Counted from the stretch's first letter, positions 1 to 11,386 are shown. The stretch is 45,678 nt of DNA from Sporichthyaceae bacterium (GCA_036493475.1 DASXPS010000070.1:1-45678); one strand, 5' to 3'. Numbers and translations are program-made. Notes: generated by a model from the letters alone, not told the origin.

Positions 1-1
1 T

Positions 2-241
2 CCGGCAGCGCCCGCCGCTCCGGCCCCGGCCCAGTCCAGCAGCCCGGATCCGATGACCGGATCGATTGCGGGCGGTTCGGGCCCGGACGGGCAGGACGGC
101 GCAGCAGGCAGCGCGATGTCGTCCGGCTCGAGCATCCCGAACGGCGAACAGTCCGGCGCCGCGGCCCCCGCCGCGAACAACGGTGACTCCGGGGCCGACT
201 CCGGCAGCGCGCTCAACCCGGCCGGCGGTTCGCCGCAGTAA
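2..241 (+). CDS. C-terminal end of a low-complexity Ala/Gly/Ser/Pro-rich protein (partial)
   Basis: This frame is open from the left edge of the window and stops at TAA 239-241, so only the last 79 codons are visible. The residues are almost entirely Ala, Gly, Ser, Pro, Asp and Asn, beginning with an Ala/Pro stretch and passing into Gly/Ser/Asn. There is no recognisable domain. Such tails in actinobacteria are usually disordered linkers or wall-spanning ends of secreted or membrane proteins; that is inference. An ATG at 53 is internal to the frame and need not be the start. A strong hairpin follows 30 nt after the stop, which supports this being the real gene end. Confidence 0.6.
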   Translation, partial: PAAPAAPAPAQSSSPDPMTGSIAGGSGPDGQDGAAGSAMSSGSSIPNGEQSGAAAPAANNGDSGADSGSALNPAGGSPQ

Positions 242-270
242 GCGATCGGCCGGATTCCGGCCCGACCTCA

Positions 271-303
271 CGGACTCCGGGTGGCATTGCCACCCGGAGT
301 CCG
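271..303. terminator. Strong hairpin downstream of the first gene
   Basis: Arms 271-286 and 288-303 are perfect reverse complements (16 bp, effective loop about 5 nt). It lies 30 nt after the stop codon at 241. No clear T-tract follows, which is common for actinobacterial terminators. Confidence 0.75.
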
Positions 304-440
304 TCCATGTGCGGGCTTGCAATGAACACCGGATTAAGCTGCCGATATGAGCCCGGCCCGGGACAACGCCATCATCACCTACACCAAGGGCGCCGCTACG
401 ACGGCCAAGCCCACGGCCACGTCCAAGACCAAGGCCTGAG

Positions 441-1736
441 CTGGCCACCGCAGGGGACGACCTCGCGCGGCTGCGCGAGCTCGACCGACGTCTGCTGTGG
501 CATCCGTACGACTCGATGACCGCACCGGGCCCGGTGCAGCCCGTGCTGTCCGCCTCGGGCGCGCGGCTGCAGCTGGCCGACGGCCGGGAGGTCGTCGATG
601 CCATGTCCTCGTGGTGGGCGGCCATCCACGGCTACCGCCACCCGGTGCTCGACGCCGCGGTGCGCGACCAACTCGACCGCGTGGCGCACGTGATGTTCGG
701 TGGGCTGACCCATCCCAGCGCGGTCGGCCTGGCGCAGCGGCTGGTGGCCATTACCCCGGAGGAATTGCAGCACGTGTTCCTCACCGACTCCGGGTCGGTC
801 TCGGTCGAGGTCGCCATCAAGATGGCCATCCAGTACTGGCGGGCTACCGGTCGGCCGCGGCACCGCCTGCTCACGGTGCGCGGCGGCTACCACGGCGACA
901 CCTTCGCCACCATGGCCGTCTGCGACCCGGTCGGCGGCATGCACCACCTGTTCTCCGGCGCACTGCCCGAGCACCTGTTCGCCCCGCGGCCGCCGGACGG
1001 CTTCGACGCCGGGCTGGATGACGCCTGGTTCGCCGCGGTGCAGGCGTTGCTGGCGGAGCACCGCGACGAGGTGGCCGCAGTGATCGTGGAGCCGGTGGTG
1101 CAGGGCGCGGGCGGCATGCGCTTCCACTCCCCGGCCTGTGTGCGGGCGCTGCGCGAGCTGTGCGATGCCGCCGGGGTGTTGCTGATCCTCGACGAAATCG
1201 CCACCGGCTTCGGCCGCACCGGCGCGCTGTTCGCCTGCGAGCACGCCGGGATCAGCCCGGACATCCTGTGCGTGGGCAAGGCGATGACCGGCGGCTACCT
1301 GTCCATGGCCGCCACCCTGTGCACCCCCGAGGTCGCCGCTCGGGTCAGCGCGCCGGAGGCCGGCGGCGCCCTGATGCACGGACCCACCTATATGGCGAAC
1401 CCGCTGGCCGCGGCGGTGGCCTGCGCAAGCATCGACCTATTACTGGGTCAGGACTGGGCCGGCCGGGTCGCGCAGATCAGCGTGGCCCTGGCCGCGGGGC
1501 TGGCCCCGGCCCGGGACCTGCCCGGCGTGGCCGACGTCCGGGTACTCGGCGCGATCGGTGTGATCGAGACCACACGGCCGGTCGATGTGCGGGCCGCAAC
1601 CGCGGCCGCGCTGGAACGCGGGGTGTGGATCCGACCGTTCCGCAACCTGATCTACACGATGCCGCCCTACATCTGCACGCAGACCGAACTGGAGGTCATT
1701 GCCACTGCGCTGGTGGCTGCGGCCGGCACCGCCTGA
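441..1736 (+). CDS. bioA: Adenosylmethionine-8-amino-7-oxononanoate aminotransferase (BioA); start uncertain
   Basis: PLP-dependent transaminase of biotin synthesis: it converts 8-amino-7-oxononanoate to 7,8-diaminopelargonate using S-adenosylmethionine as amino donor. The sequence matches BioA along its whole length: [47 protein letters not shown], the PLP-lysine motif VGKAMTGG (Lys codon 1278-1280) and MPPYI near the C-terminus. The first ATG in frame (516) would remove the motif WHPY encoded at 498-509, whose Tyr corresponds to the conserved Tyr17 of E. coli BioA. The frame is open back to a stop at 348-350 but contains no ATG, GTG or TTG upstream of 516. CTG 441 is the best candidate, with AAGG at 431-434 six nt before it. 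No other bio genes are adjacent. Function is secure; the start is not. Confidence 0.9.
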   Translation: MATAGDDLARLRELDRRLLWHPYDSMTAPGPVQPVLSASGARLQLADGREVVDAMSSWWAAIHGYRHPVLDAAVRDQLDRVAHVMFGGLTHPSAVGLAQRLVAITPEELQHVFLTDSGSVSVEVAIKMAIQYWRATGRPRHRLLTVRGGYHGDTFATMAVCDPVGGMHHLFSGALPEHLFAPRPPDGFDAGLDDAWFAAVQALLAEHRDEVAAVIVEPVVQGAGGMRFHSPACVRALRELCDAAGVLLILDEIATGFGRTGALFACEHAGISPDILCVGKAMTGGYLSMAATLCTPEVAARVSAPEAGGALMHGPTYMANPLAAAVACASIDLLLGQDWAGRVAQISVALAAGLAPARDLPGVADVRVLGAIGVIETTRPVDVRAATAAALERGVWIRPFRNLIYTMPPYICTQTELEVIATALVAAAGTA

Positions 1737-1852
1737 AACACATCCGCCCCGCCGATCGATGAACCCTGTACAGAGGTAACCTGAGAATTCGCAAAGGGGC
1801 GGGCAGGATTGCGTCCGCCCGACCGCGCCACCGGCCTCGGAGACACAGCACC

Positions 1853-3774
<1,922 letters not shown>

Positions 3775-3775
<1 letters not shown>

Positions 3776-4854
3776 TGCCCCCGCGCGACAGTGCCAAAGC
3801 CGGCCCGCCGCCCGGCCTGGCCTACAAGAGCCTGGAACTGGTGCCCAAGACCGACCGGTCGCAGAGCGCCAAGGACTTCAAGTCCGACCAGGAGGTGCGC
3901 TGGTGCCCCGGCTGCGGGGACTACGCGATTCTGGCCGCGGTGCAGGGATTCCTGCCGGAGCTGGGTCTGCGCCGGGAGAACGTCGTGTTCATCTCGGGTA
4001 TCGGCTGCTCCTCGCGGTTCCCCTACTACCTGAACACCTACGGCATGCACTCCATCCACGGGCGTGCGCCGGCCATCGCCACCGGGTTGTGCACCACGCG
4101 TCCGGATCTGTCGGTGTGGGTGGTCACCGGTGACGGCGACGCGCTGAGCATCGGCGGCAACCATCTGATCCACGCGCTGCGCCGCAACGTCAACCTGAAG
4201 ATCCTGCTGTTCAACAACCGGATCTACGGTCTGACGAAGGGTCAGTACTCCCCGACGTCGGAGTTGGGCAAGGTCACCAAGTCCACCCCGCTCGGCTCGC
4301 TGGACAACCCGTTCAACCCGGTCTCGCTGGCGCTGGGCGCGGAGGCCACGTTCGTGGCCCGCACTCTCGACTCCGACCGCAAGCACCTCACCTCGGTGCT
4401 GCGCGCGGCCGCCGAACACTCCGGCACCGCGCTGGTGGAGATCTACCAGAACTGCAACATCTTCAACGACGGCGCCTTCGAGCCGCTGAAGGACCAGGCC
4501 ACCGCGGACCACCACCTGATCCGCCTGGAGCACGGCGCACCGATCCGGTTCGGCGCCAACGGCGAACGAGGAGTGTTCCGCGGCCCGAACGCCTCGCTGC
4601 AGGTTCTCGAGGTCACCGAGGACAACGCCGGTGAGGTGTTGGTGTTCGACGCGCACGCCGACGACCCGGGGTTGGCCTTCCGGTTGTCCCGGCTGACCGA
4701 CCTGACCCTGGACAAGACACCGATCGGGGTGTTCCGCGACGTCACCCGACCGACCTACGACGCCAGCATGACGGCTCAGTTGCGCAGTGCCGCGGCCAAA
4801 CCGTCGGACCTGCAACGATTGCTGCGCGGAACGGACACCTGGACCATCAACTAA
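3775..4854 (+). CDS. korB: 2-oxoacid (2-oxoglutarate):ferredoxin oxidoreductase, beta subunit
   Basis: Thiamine-diphosphate-binding beta subunit, 359 aa. Residues 43-49 read WCPGCGD, the N-terminal Cys pair (Cys44, Cys47) used in the 4Fe-4S cluster. GIGCSSRFPYY follows, then the ThDP/Mg signature starting GDGD near residue 120, with FNNRIYGLTKGQ after it. GGAG precedes the start in the tail of korA, and the ATG overlaps the korA stop. KorA and KorB form the functional heterodimer or tetramer. No ferredoxin gene is adjacent, so the electron acceptor is encoded elsewhere. No hairpin was found directly after the stop. Confidence 0.93.
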
Positions 4855-5095
4855 GTCCTTCGCCCGGACAGCTGCGGATCAACTGCACCCTTGATGGGAC
4901 GTAAGGCTGATTCATTTTTGACGAAGGAACGGTTTCCGCCCGGCTCCGGAACCTGTGGCGCACCCGGGTCCATCTGACCGGTTGCGCGTTGCCGTGCTGC
5001 CCGCCCACCGGGCCCACGCCGCAGCGGGTGCCGGCGACACAGGCTCGTCGGCAGTTTGGCGCATGGGGCGCCTTACAGCAGACGGAGTGGTGTCA

Positions 5096-6133
5096 GTGAT
5101 GGTGAAGCCGGGCATCGGTTGGGCGGCGGGCGTGATCAGCGGCGCGCTGCTCGTGGGCGGTATCACCACCGCCGCGGTCAAGGTGAATGGTTCGGACGCG
5201 GGCTGCGGCAACGGTTCCTCGGCCGCCGCATGCGCCGCTGCCGGTAACGGCAAGGCCGGCGCCGCGGTCACGTACGACAACGCCGCCGCGATCGGCACCC
5301 TGAACAAGAGCCTGGGCACTACGCACACGGCCTTGAACACCTCCACCGGCAAGGCCTCCGACGCGCTCGGCGCGGCCGGCGCCCTGCTGAACAACGTGCC
5401 CGGCCTGTCGGGCACCCCGGTGGCCGGTGTGCAGTCCACGCTGACCTCGCAGGTCAGCGGCGCGCTGCAGACCGCCAACGACCTGCTGGCCTCGGTGCAA
5501 GGCATCCTCAACGGCGGCAACCTGTCCGCCGACGCGCTGACCACCCAGGTCAACTCCGTGAAGACCAAGCTGGCCGGCACGAAGACGACCGTGGACGGCG
5601 CGTTCACCACCGCCCGCAACACCGTCAAGCTGGCCAAGGCGCAGGCCGACGCGACCGGCATCAAGGCGCTGGACACCTTCGACAGCACGCTGCTCACCGT
5701 CCAGGGGCAGTACGACAGCGCGTTCAACACCGCGATGCGCCAGGTCAACAGCGCGCTGAGCGCCGCGCTGAGCGCGATCAACGCCGTGGTGAACGCTGGC
5801 AAGGGCGCGGTCTCCAACCCGACCGGCACCGTGTCCAACCCGACCGGCGCCGTCAACGGCGTCACCGGCGCGGTCACTGGTGTGGTCGGCGGGGCCACCG
5901 GCGTCGTCAGCGGTGTCACCGGCGCGGTGTCCGGCACCGTGAGCGGCGTGACCGGCTCCGCCGGCAAGGTGACCGGGAGCACCGGCGGCCTGGTGCCCAG
6001 CACCGGCGGCCTGCCCATCGACCCGGCCAACCCGGTCGGTGCGGTCACCGGAGCGGTCAGCGGTGTCACCGGCGCGGTCAACGGCCTGACCAGCGGCCTG
6101 CTCGGCAACACCCTGGGTGGCTCCGGTCACTGA
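5096..6133 (+). CDS. Secreted or anchored protein with helical middle and Gly/Val/Thr repeat tail
   Basis: About 345 aa; I recognise no family. The chosen start is GTG 5096 (ATG 5099 is equivalent), because CGGAG at 5083-5087 is correctly spaced; GTG 4955 would add a polar, Arg/His-rich stretch before the signal. An N-terminal hydrophobic segment (GIGWAAGVISGALLVGGI) looks like a signal peptide or membrane anchor. Residues about 60-245 are Ala/Thr/Asn-rich with regularly spaced Leu and Val, likely helical or coiled-coil. From about residue 238 the protein is built from short units such as PTGAVNGVTGAV and GVVSGVTGAV. It contains two Cys near residues 38-48. The gene stands alone and ends before a large terminator. 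A surface or wall-associated structural role is inference. Confidence 0.75.
   Translation: MMVKPGIGWAAGVISGALLVGGITTAAVKVNGSDAGCGNGSSAAACAAAGNGKAGAAVTYDNAAAIGTLNKSLGTTHTALNTSTGKASDALGAAGALLNNVPGLSGTPVAGVQSTLTSQVSGALQTANDLLASVQGILNGGNLSADALTTQVNSVKTKLAGTKTTVDGAFTTARNTVKLAKAQADATGIKALDTFDSTLLTVQGQYDSAFNTAMRQVNSALSAALSAINAVVNAGKGAVSNPTGTVSNPTGAVNGVTGAVTGVVGGATGVVSGVTGAVSGTVSGVTGSAGKVTGSTGGLVPSTGGLPIDPANPVGAVTGAVSGVTGAVNGLTSGLLGNTLGGSGH
5812..6105 (+). repeat. In-frame repeats encoding G-V-T-G-A-V units
   Basis: Degenerate 15-30 nt units coding for Gly-Val-Thr-Gly-Ala-Val and variants. One 23-nt stretch occurs exactly twice, at 5906-5928 and 6056-6078, a spacing of 150 nt (50 codons). Confidence 0.7.
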
Positions 6134-6188
6134 ACTCAAGCCGGTGTGGGGAGCGGGACCGTGTCCCCCCGCTCCCCCCACCACCCCT

Positions 6189-6249
6189 CTCAGACGGCTG
6201 AGGGAAGGCGGGGGATTCTCCCGCTTGCCCCCAGCCGTCTGAGCGTTTT
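6189..6249 (+). terminator. Large rho-independent-type terminator
   Basis: Outer arms 6189-6200 and 6232-6243 are perfect complements (12 bp). An inner GC-rich hairpin lies between them, and the TTTT run 6246-6249 follows. It is 55 nt after the repeat-protein stop and isolates that gene from the hydrolase cluster. Confidence 0.88.
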
Positions 6250-6373
6250 CACCATCGTCCGCCAAGACTTGTCCAGTTACGAGGTCCGCGGCGCCCGCAC
6301 CCGTTGACGGCGTCCGGGGTTGCGTCAGACGCTGGCCGGGGCCAGAAAACCGGACGAAGCGGGACAAACGCCG

Positions 6374-7921
6374 ATGCGATCGCTGACTTCCGCGGTCTGG
6401 ATCTGGCTGTCCGGGCTGTCCATGCTGGTCGCGACCATGTCCGGGGCGATGCTGCCCGCGAACTCCCTGCTGGCCGCGAGCGAGTTGCCCAACACGTTCA
6501 CGGTGGGTCCGTCCATCGCGTGGGGCAACTGCGTCGACGCCGGCCTGCACAAGGCGCACGCCCAGTGCGGGTCCCTGTCCGTCCCGCTGGACTACGCCCA
6601 CCCGAGCGGGCAGCACATCACCATCGCGGTTTCCCGCATCCGCGCCACCGCCCCGGTCGCGAAGCGACAGGGCCCGCTGCTGATCAATCCCGGCGGCCCG
6701 GGCGACTCCGGCCTGACCCAGCCCGCGTACCTGGCGAGCGCGCTGCCCAAGGACGTCGCCGCCGCTTACGACCTGATCGGCTTCGACCCCCGCGGGGTGG
6801 GTCGCTCCCGACCCGCACTGGTGTGCAGCAGGGGCTACCAGAGCGGTGTCCGACCGCGGTACACCCCGCGCTCGGCGCAGGACCCCACGGTGCAAACCTG
6901 GCTGAAGCGGTCCGCGGATTTCGCCCGCGCGTGTGCGAAGAATCAACCGGCGCTGCTTCCGCACCTGACCACGGTGGACGCGGCCAAGGACCTGGACCAG
7001 TTGCGTCAGGCGCTGGGCGCGCGCCGGATCAACTACTACGGCTTTTCCTACGGCACCTATCTGGGCCAGGTCTACGCGACGCTGTTCCCCACCCACACCC
7101 GACGGCTGGTGCTGGACGGCGTGGTGGACCCCAGCGGAGTCTGGTACGGCGCCGAACATGCCCAGGACGTGGCCTTCCAGACCGCAATCGAGCACTTCTT
7201 CGGTTGGGTAGCCGCGCACGACAAGGTGCTGCACCTGGGCGCCACCCAGAAGGCGGTGCAGGCCCGTAACGTCCGGGAGCAGCACGCGCTGGACCGCAAG
7301 CCGGTCGGCGTGATCGGCGGCGACGAGTGGAACGACGTGTTCCTGGACGCCGGATACTTCCAGTCCGACTGGCCGGACATCGCCGCCGCCTGGCGGGACT
7401 GGGACGCGGGCAAACGCGCCCCGTTCCTCGGCCGGTACCGCGACAACCTGGAGGACCAGGACAACGACTACGCGATGTACCTCGGGGTGCAGTGCGTCGA
7501 CGCCCCGTGGCCGCGGGACTTCGCGACCTGGCAGCGCGACGCGCAACGTCTATCCGCGCACGCAGGGTTCGAGACCTGGCCGAACGTCTGGTACGACGCA
7601 CCCTGCCTGACCTGGCCGGTGCCCGCCGGGCGTCCATTGTCGATCAACGGGCTGCTCACCCCCGAGGTGCTGCTGGTCAATTCCACGCTGGACGGCGCCA
7701 CGCCATACCCCGGTGCCCTGGCCGTGCGCCGGTCGTTCCCGCACGCGGCGCTGGTCGCGCAGGTCGGCTCGGTCAGTCACGCGGACAGCCTCAACGGCAA
7801 CTCTTGCGTGGACGCCGCGGTCATCAGCTACCTGCGCACCGGCAAACTGCCGCCGCGCAAGCCCGGCAACGGACCCGACGTCTCCTGCAAGCGCTCCCCG
7901 CTGCCCACCCCAAAGCCCTGA
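6374..7921 (+). CDS. Secreted S33-family alpha/beta hydrolase, tripeptidyl-aminopeptidase type (copy 1)
   Basis: 515 aa, the first of three tandem paralogues. The start is ATG 6374: it is followed directly by a signal peptide (Arg near the N-terminus, hydrophobic core to about residue 35), whereas the TTG 6320 start adds a hydrophilic leader. The alpha/beta-hydrolase core is clear: oxyanion region NPGGPGDSG, DLIGFDPRGVG, nucleophile elbow GFSYGTYLG with Ser about residue 225, a late Asp in STLDGATPY and the catalytic His in SVSHADSL. The last third matches the TAP-like C-terminal domain. Family members remove N-terminal tripeptides or act as proline iminopeptidases outside the cell; the substrate here is unknown. 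Copies 2 and 3 follow 106 nt downstream. Confidence 0.9.
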   Translation: MRSLTSAVWIWLSGLSMLVATMSGAMLPANSLLAASELPNTFTVGPSIAWGNCVDAGLHKAHAQCGSLSVPLDYAHPSGQHITIAVSRIRATAPVAKRQGPLLINPGGPGDSGLTQPAYLASALPKDVAAAYDLIGFDPRGVGRSRPALVCSRGYQSGVRPRYTPRSAQDPTVQTWLKRSADFARACAKNQPALLPHLTTVDAAKDLDQLRQALGARRINYYGFSYGTYLGQVYATLFPTHTRRLVLDGVVDPSGVWYGAEHAQDVAFQTAIEHFFGWVAAHDKVLHLGATQKAVQARNVREQHALDRKPVGVIGGDEWNDVFLDAGYFQSDWPDIAAAWRDWDAGKRAPFLGRYRDNLEDQDNDYAMYLGVQCVDAPWPRDFATWQRDAQRLSAHAGFETWPNVWYDAPCLTWPVPAGRPLSINGLLTPEVLLVNSTLDGATPYPGALAVRRSFPHAALVAQVGSVSHADSLNGNSCVDAAVISYLRTGKLPPRKPGNGPDVSCKRSPLPTPKP

Positions 7922-7973
7922 TAATCCACAGACCGGGTCAGGTCGACCACCGAAGGCCACATCCGGCGATACA

Positions 7974-8001
7974 TTGACGAAATCTGCCGATCGGTAACAG
8001 T
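7974..8001 (+). promoter_or_regulatory. Possible promoter before hydrolase copy 2
   Basis: TTGACG at 7974-7979 and AACAGT at 7996-8001 are separated by 16 nt, in the only sizeable gap inside the hydrolase cluster. Prediction by inspection only. Confidence 0.35.
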
Positions 8002-8027
8002 GCCCGGGGGTTAGTGGAGTGAAGGCA

Positions 8028-9686
8028 ATGCTCTCGCGCGCGACCGCACTGACGGGTGCGGCCGCCCTGGCTCTGGCGGGGCTGACCGCCGCGGGCGGCC
8101 CGGCCCGCGCGGCGGGGCCCGCTGCGCTGCTGCAGTCCTCGATCTCCTGGGGGCCCTGCCAGGACGCGACGCTGATCCAGGCCGGCGCGCAGTGCGGAAC
8201 TCTCGACGTGCCGATCGACTGGACCAACCCGGCGGCCGGCGTCGAGCACCTGGCGCTGTCCAAGGTCGCGGCAACGCACGACCGGCAGGGCGTCATGCTG
8301 GCCAACCCGGGTGGGCCGGGAGCCTCCGGGCTGGAGTTGCCCGCCTACCTGCCGGGGGCCGTCCCGCGGGACATCGGGCACACCTACGACTGGATCGGCT
8401 TTGACCCGCGCGGGGTCGGGGCCAGCACGCCCGCGGTTTCCTGCGACCCGAACTACCTTGACGGCCCGCGACCGGCCTACAAGCCGACCAGCGAGTCGCA
8501 GGAGTCACCGAACGAGAAGACCTGGATCACCAGGACCAAGAACTACACCAAGACCTGCTTGGCGAAGAACGGCGCGCTACTCGCGCACATGCACACCGCC
8601 GACACCATCCGGGACATGGACGCAATCCGCATCGCGCTCGGTGAGCAGAAGCTGAACTACTACGGGTTCTCCTACGGAACCTTCCTCGGCCAGGCCTACG
8701 CCACGCTGCATCCGGCCAACGTCGGACGCATGGTGCTGGACGGCAATGTCCCGCCGGACTACCCCGGCTACGGTGACGGCGGCCGCGCCCAGATGACGGC
8801 TTTCCAGAACGTGATCGGCAAGTTCTTCGGCTGGATCGCCGCGCATGACACCGTCTACCACTTGGGCAGCACGGGGACCGAAGTGAACGCCGCCTATGAC
8901 GCGATCGAGGCGAAGTTGACCGCGTCACCGGTGGGCCAGATCGGTCCGGCGGAGTGGGACGACGTGTTCCTGGTGGCCGGTTACGCCGAGTCGCGCTGGC
9001 CCGGCCTGGCCGCTGCGATGGCCGATTGGGGCAACGGCAACCACGAACTCATCGAGTCGTTGTACGCGCAGACCGACAGCCCGGGCGACGACAACTCCTT
9101 CGCCGCGTTCAACGCGACCTTCTGCACCGACGGCCCGTTCCCCACCGACTACCGCAAGGTGCGCTCGGATGCCTTCTCCATCGCCCGGGTCGCCCCGGTG
9201 CCGTCCTGGGGTGGGTTCTGGTTCTCCGCGCCGTGCACCTGGTGGCCGGTGAAACCCGCTGCCCCGTTGCAGATCGACGGCCGGATGCTCACCGTGCTGG
9301 GCACCCCGATCCTGTTGATCAACGCCACCGAGGACGGGGCCACGCCGTTCGCCGGTGCCCTGGCCGTGCGCCGGGAATTCCCCACCTCGGCGTTGGTCGC
9401 CGAGGTGGGCGCGACCACGCACGCCGGGTCGCTGCAGGGCAACGGTTGCGTGGACAATCACATCGCCGATTACCTGGAGAACGGCACGCTGCCCGGCCGG
9501 GTGCACGGCGACAAGGCGGACGCGACCTGTGCGCGCAAACCGTTGCCGGAACCCTCGGTGTTCAATCGTGCAGTGCCTGCCGAGACCGCTGTGGCGCTGC
9601 CGCCGCTGGCCGACGGCGCGCCACTGATCGGGGTGGACTTCGTGGGTGTCCGCCGCTTTGAGCTGACCTGGAGGACGCAATCGTGA
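8028..9686 (+). CDS. Secreted S33-family alpha/beta hydrolase, tripeptidyl-aminopeptidase type (copy 2)
   Basis: 552 aa from ATG 8028, which has GGAG 8016-8019 eight nt before it; GTG 8019, three codons upstream, is an alternative. A typical Sec signal peptide ends near an ARA motif. Core motifs are NPGGPGASG, DWIGFDPRGVG, elbow GFSYGTFLG (Ser about residue 215), Asp in NATEDGATPF and His in ATTHAGSL. After the TAP-like domain it carries about 45 extra residues not seen in copy 1. The TGA overlaps the GTG of copy 3 (GTGA at 9683-9686), so copies 2 and 3 are translationally coupled. The probable role is extracellular peptide trimming; the substrate is unknown. Confidence 0.9.
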   Translation: MLSRATALTGAAALALAGLTAAGGPARAAGPAALLQSSISWGPCQDATLIQAGAQCGTLDVPIDWTNPAAGVEHLALSKVAATHDRQGVMLANPGGPGASGLELPAYLPGAVPRDIGHTYDWIGFDPRGVGASTPAVSCDPNYLDGPRPAYKPTSESQESPNEKTWITRTKNYTKTCLAKNGALLAHMHTADTIRDMDAIRIALGEQKLNYYGFSYGTFLGQAYATLHPANVGRMVLDGNVPPDYPGYGDGGRAQMTAFQNVIGKFFGWIAAHDTVYHLGSTGTEVNAAYDAIEAKLTASPVGQIGPAEWDDVFLVAGYAESRWPGLAAAMADWGNGNHELIESLYAQTDSPGDDNSFAAFNATFCTDGPFPTDYRKVRSDAFSIARVAPVPSWGGFWFSAPCTWWPVKPAAPLQIDGRMLTVLGTPILLINATEDGATPFAGALAVRREFPTSALVAEVGATTHAGSLQGNGCVDNHIADYLENGTLPGRVHGDKADATCARKPLPEPSVFNRAVPAETAVALPPLADGAPLIGVDFVGVRRFELTWRTQS

Positions 9687-11383
9687 AGCTCGGCAATCGA
9701 GTCGTGGCCCTGAGTTCGGCAGCAGCGTTGAGCCTTGCCGGGCTCGGGCTCGCCACGCTCGGCCCGGGCGGCGTGGCCGGTGCCGCCACCGCACCCGCCC
9801 CCAAGATCTCCTGGAGCACCTGCAGCCAGTCCTCGCTGTCCGCCACCGGTGCCGAGTGCGGGTTCCTGTCCGTGCCGCTGGACTGGGACAAGCCGACCGG
9901 GCAGAAGATCGAGCTCGCGGTGTCCCGGATGAAGGCCACGGTGCCCGCGACCGCGCGCCAGGGCGTCATGCTGGTCAACCCGGGCGGCCCCGGCGGGTCC
10001 GGGCTGGGCCTGTCCACACTGCGCGACGTGATCAAGAACGACGCCGGGAAGAGCTACGACTGGATCGGCTTCGACCCGCGCGGGGTGGGTGCCAGCAAGC
10101 CCGCGATCTCCTGCGATCCGACGATCACCAAGGGCCCGCGGCCGGACTACGTCCCGGACACGCACACCGCGAAGCTGTCCAAGACGGAAACCGTCTGGCT
10201 GGAGCGCTCGAAGAAGTACGCGGCCACCTGCGGCAAGAAGTACCCGGACCTGCTTGCGCACATGAAGACCACCGACACCGTGCGCGACATGGACTACCTC
10301 CGCCAGGCGCTGGGTGAGAAGCAGATCAACTACTACGGCTTCTCTTACGGCACCTACCTCGGTGAGGTCTACGCAACGATGTTCCCCACGCACGTCGACC
10401 ACATGGTGCTCGACGGCAACGTGGACCCGCGCGGTGTCTGGTACACCTCGCAACTCGCCCAGGACCGCGCCTTCCAGGGCGTGGCCGACCACTTCTTCGG
10501 CTGGGTGGCCAAGCACCACGACACCTACAACGTGGGTACCACCACCGCGGCGGTGCAGGCCAACTACAACAAGGTGCTCAAGGCGTTGGAGGCCAAGCCC
10601 AAGGGCACCATCGGCGCCGATGAGTGGACCGACGCCTTCGTGCACGGCATGTACGCGGAGTTCCTGTGGCCGGACACCGCCGACGCGCTGGCCTCCTACA
10701 TCAACGACAAGGGTGACATCGGCGCCGCGCGGGTGGCCTACAACAACTCCCTCGATGCCGACGACAACGGCTTCGCCGTGTACAACGCGGTGAACTGCAC
10801 GGACGCCGCGTGGCCCGGCTCGTACGAGAAGACCTGGCGGCCGGATGCGTTCTCCACCGCGGCCAAGGCGCCGTTCATGACGTGGAGCAACGTCTGGTAC
10901 AACACCTCCTGCCTGTACTGGCCGGCCAAGCCGGGCATCCCGGTCACCGTGGACGGCACGGTCCTGGCCAAGGAGAAGTCCTCCCCCGGCGTGTTGCTGG
11001 TCAACGCCACGTTGGACGGGGCCACCCCGTACACCGACGCGCTGCATGTGCGCGCGCTGTTCCCCAGCGCCCGGCTGATCGCCGAGCAGGGCGCCACCAG
11101 CCACGCAAATTCCCTCGGTGGCAACCCGTGCATCGAGGACCGCATCGCGGACTACCTGGCCAACGGCGCGCTGCCCGCGCGCAAGGCCGGCGACGGTCCG
11201 GACGTGAAGTGCAACCGGATCCCGATGCCGCAGCCGGGCTTCACCAAGTACGGGGCCAGCGCGAACCCCGATCCGCTGGGCAATACGCCTCCGGACCCGA
11301 ACCGCAAGGACAAGCCGGCGCCGCCGGCCACCGATCGCAACGTGGTGGACTCAATCGTCGGCCTGCTGCCCTCGCGTCGGTAA
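9683..11383 (+). CDS. Secreted S33-family alpha/beta hydrolase, tripeptidyl-aminopeptidase type (copy 3)
   Basis: 566 aa. The GTG start has GGAGG at 9670-9674. The signal peptide is followed by an Ala/Pro linker. Core motifs: NPGGPGGSG, DWIGFDPRGVG, elbow GFSYGTYLG (Ser about residue 221), Asp in NATLDGATPY and His in ATSHANSL. The C-terminus has a Pro/Asn/Asp-rich extension of about 50 residues absent from copy 1, perhaps a wall-spanning or disordered tail. It closely resembles copies 1 and 2, so the trio arose by tandem duplication. Cys pairs near the C-terminus (for example NPCIED) are kept in all three and may form a disulfide. Confidence 0.9.
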   Translation: MKLGNRVVALSSAAALSLAGLGLATLGPGGVAGAATAPAPKISWSTCSQSSLSATGAECGFLSVPLDWDKPTGQKIELAVSRMKATVPATARQGVMLVNPGGPGGSGLGLSTLRDVIKNDAGKSYDWIGFDPRGVGASKPAISCDPTITKGPRPDYVPDTHTAKLSKTETVWLERSKKYAATCGKKYPDLLAHMKTTDTVRDMDYLRQALGEKQINYYGFSYGTYLGEVYATMFPTHVDHMVLDGNVDPRGVWYTSQLAQDRAFQGVADHFFGWVAKHHDTYNVGTTTAAVQANYNKVLKALEAKPKGTIGADEWTDAFVHGMYAEFLWPDTADALASYINDKGDIGAARVAYNNSLDADDNGFAVYNAVNCTDAAWPGSYEKTWRPDAFSTAAKAPFMTWSNVWYNTSCLYWPAKPGIPVTVDGTVLAKEKSSPGVLLVNATLDGATPYTDALHVRALFPSARLIAEQGATSHANSLGGNPCIEDRIADYLANGALPARKAGDGPDVKCNRIPMPQPGFTKYGASANPDPLGNTPPDPNRKDKPAPPATDRNVVDSIVGLLPSRR

Positions 11384-11386
11384 GCC

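Noticed and set aside
347-439. 30-codon ORF just upstream of bioA
   Set aside because: No ribosome-binding site and a low-complexity Thr/Lys/Ala product. Mentioned only because its stop abuts the possible CTG start of bioA.
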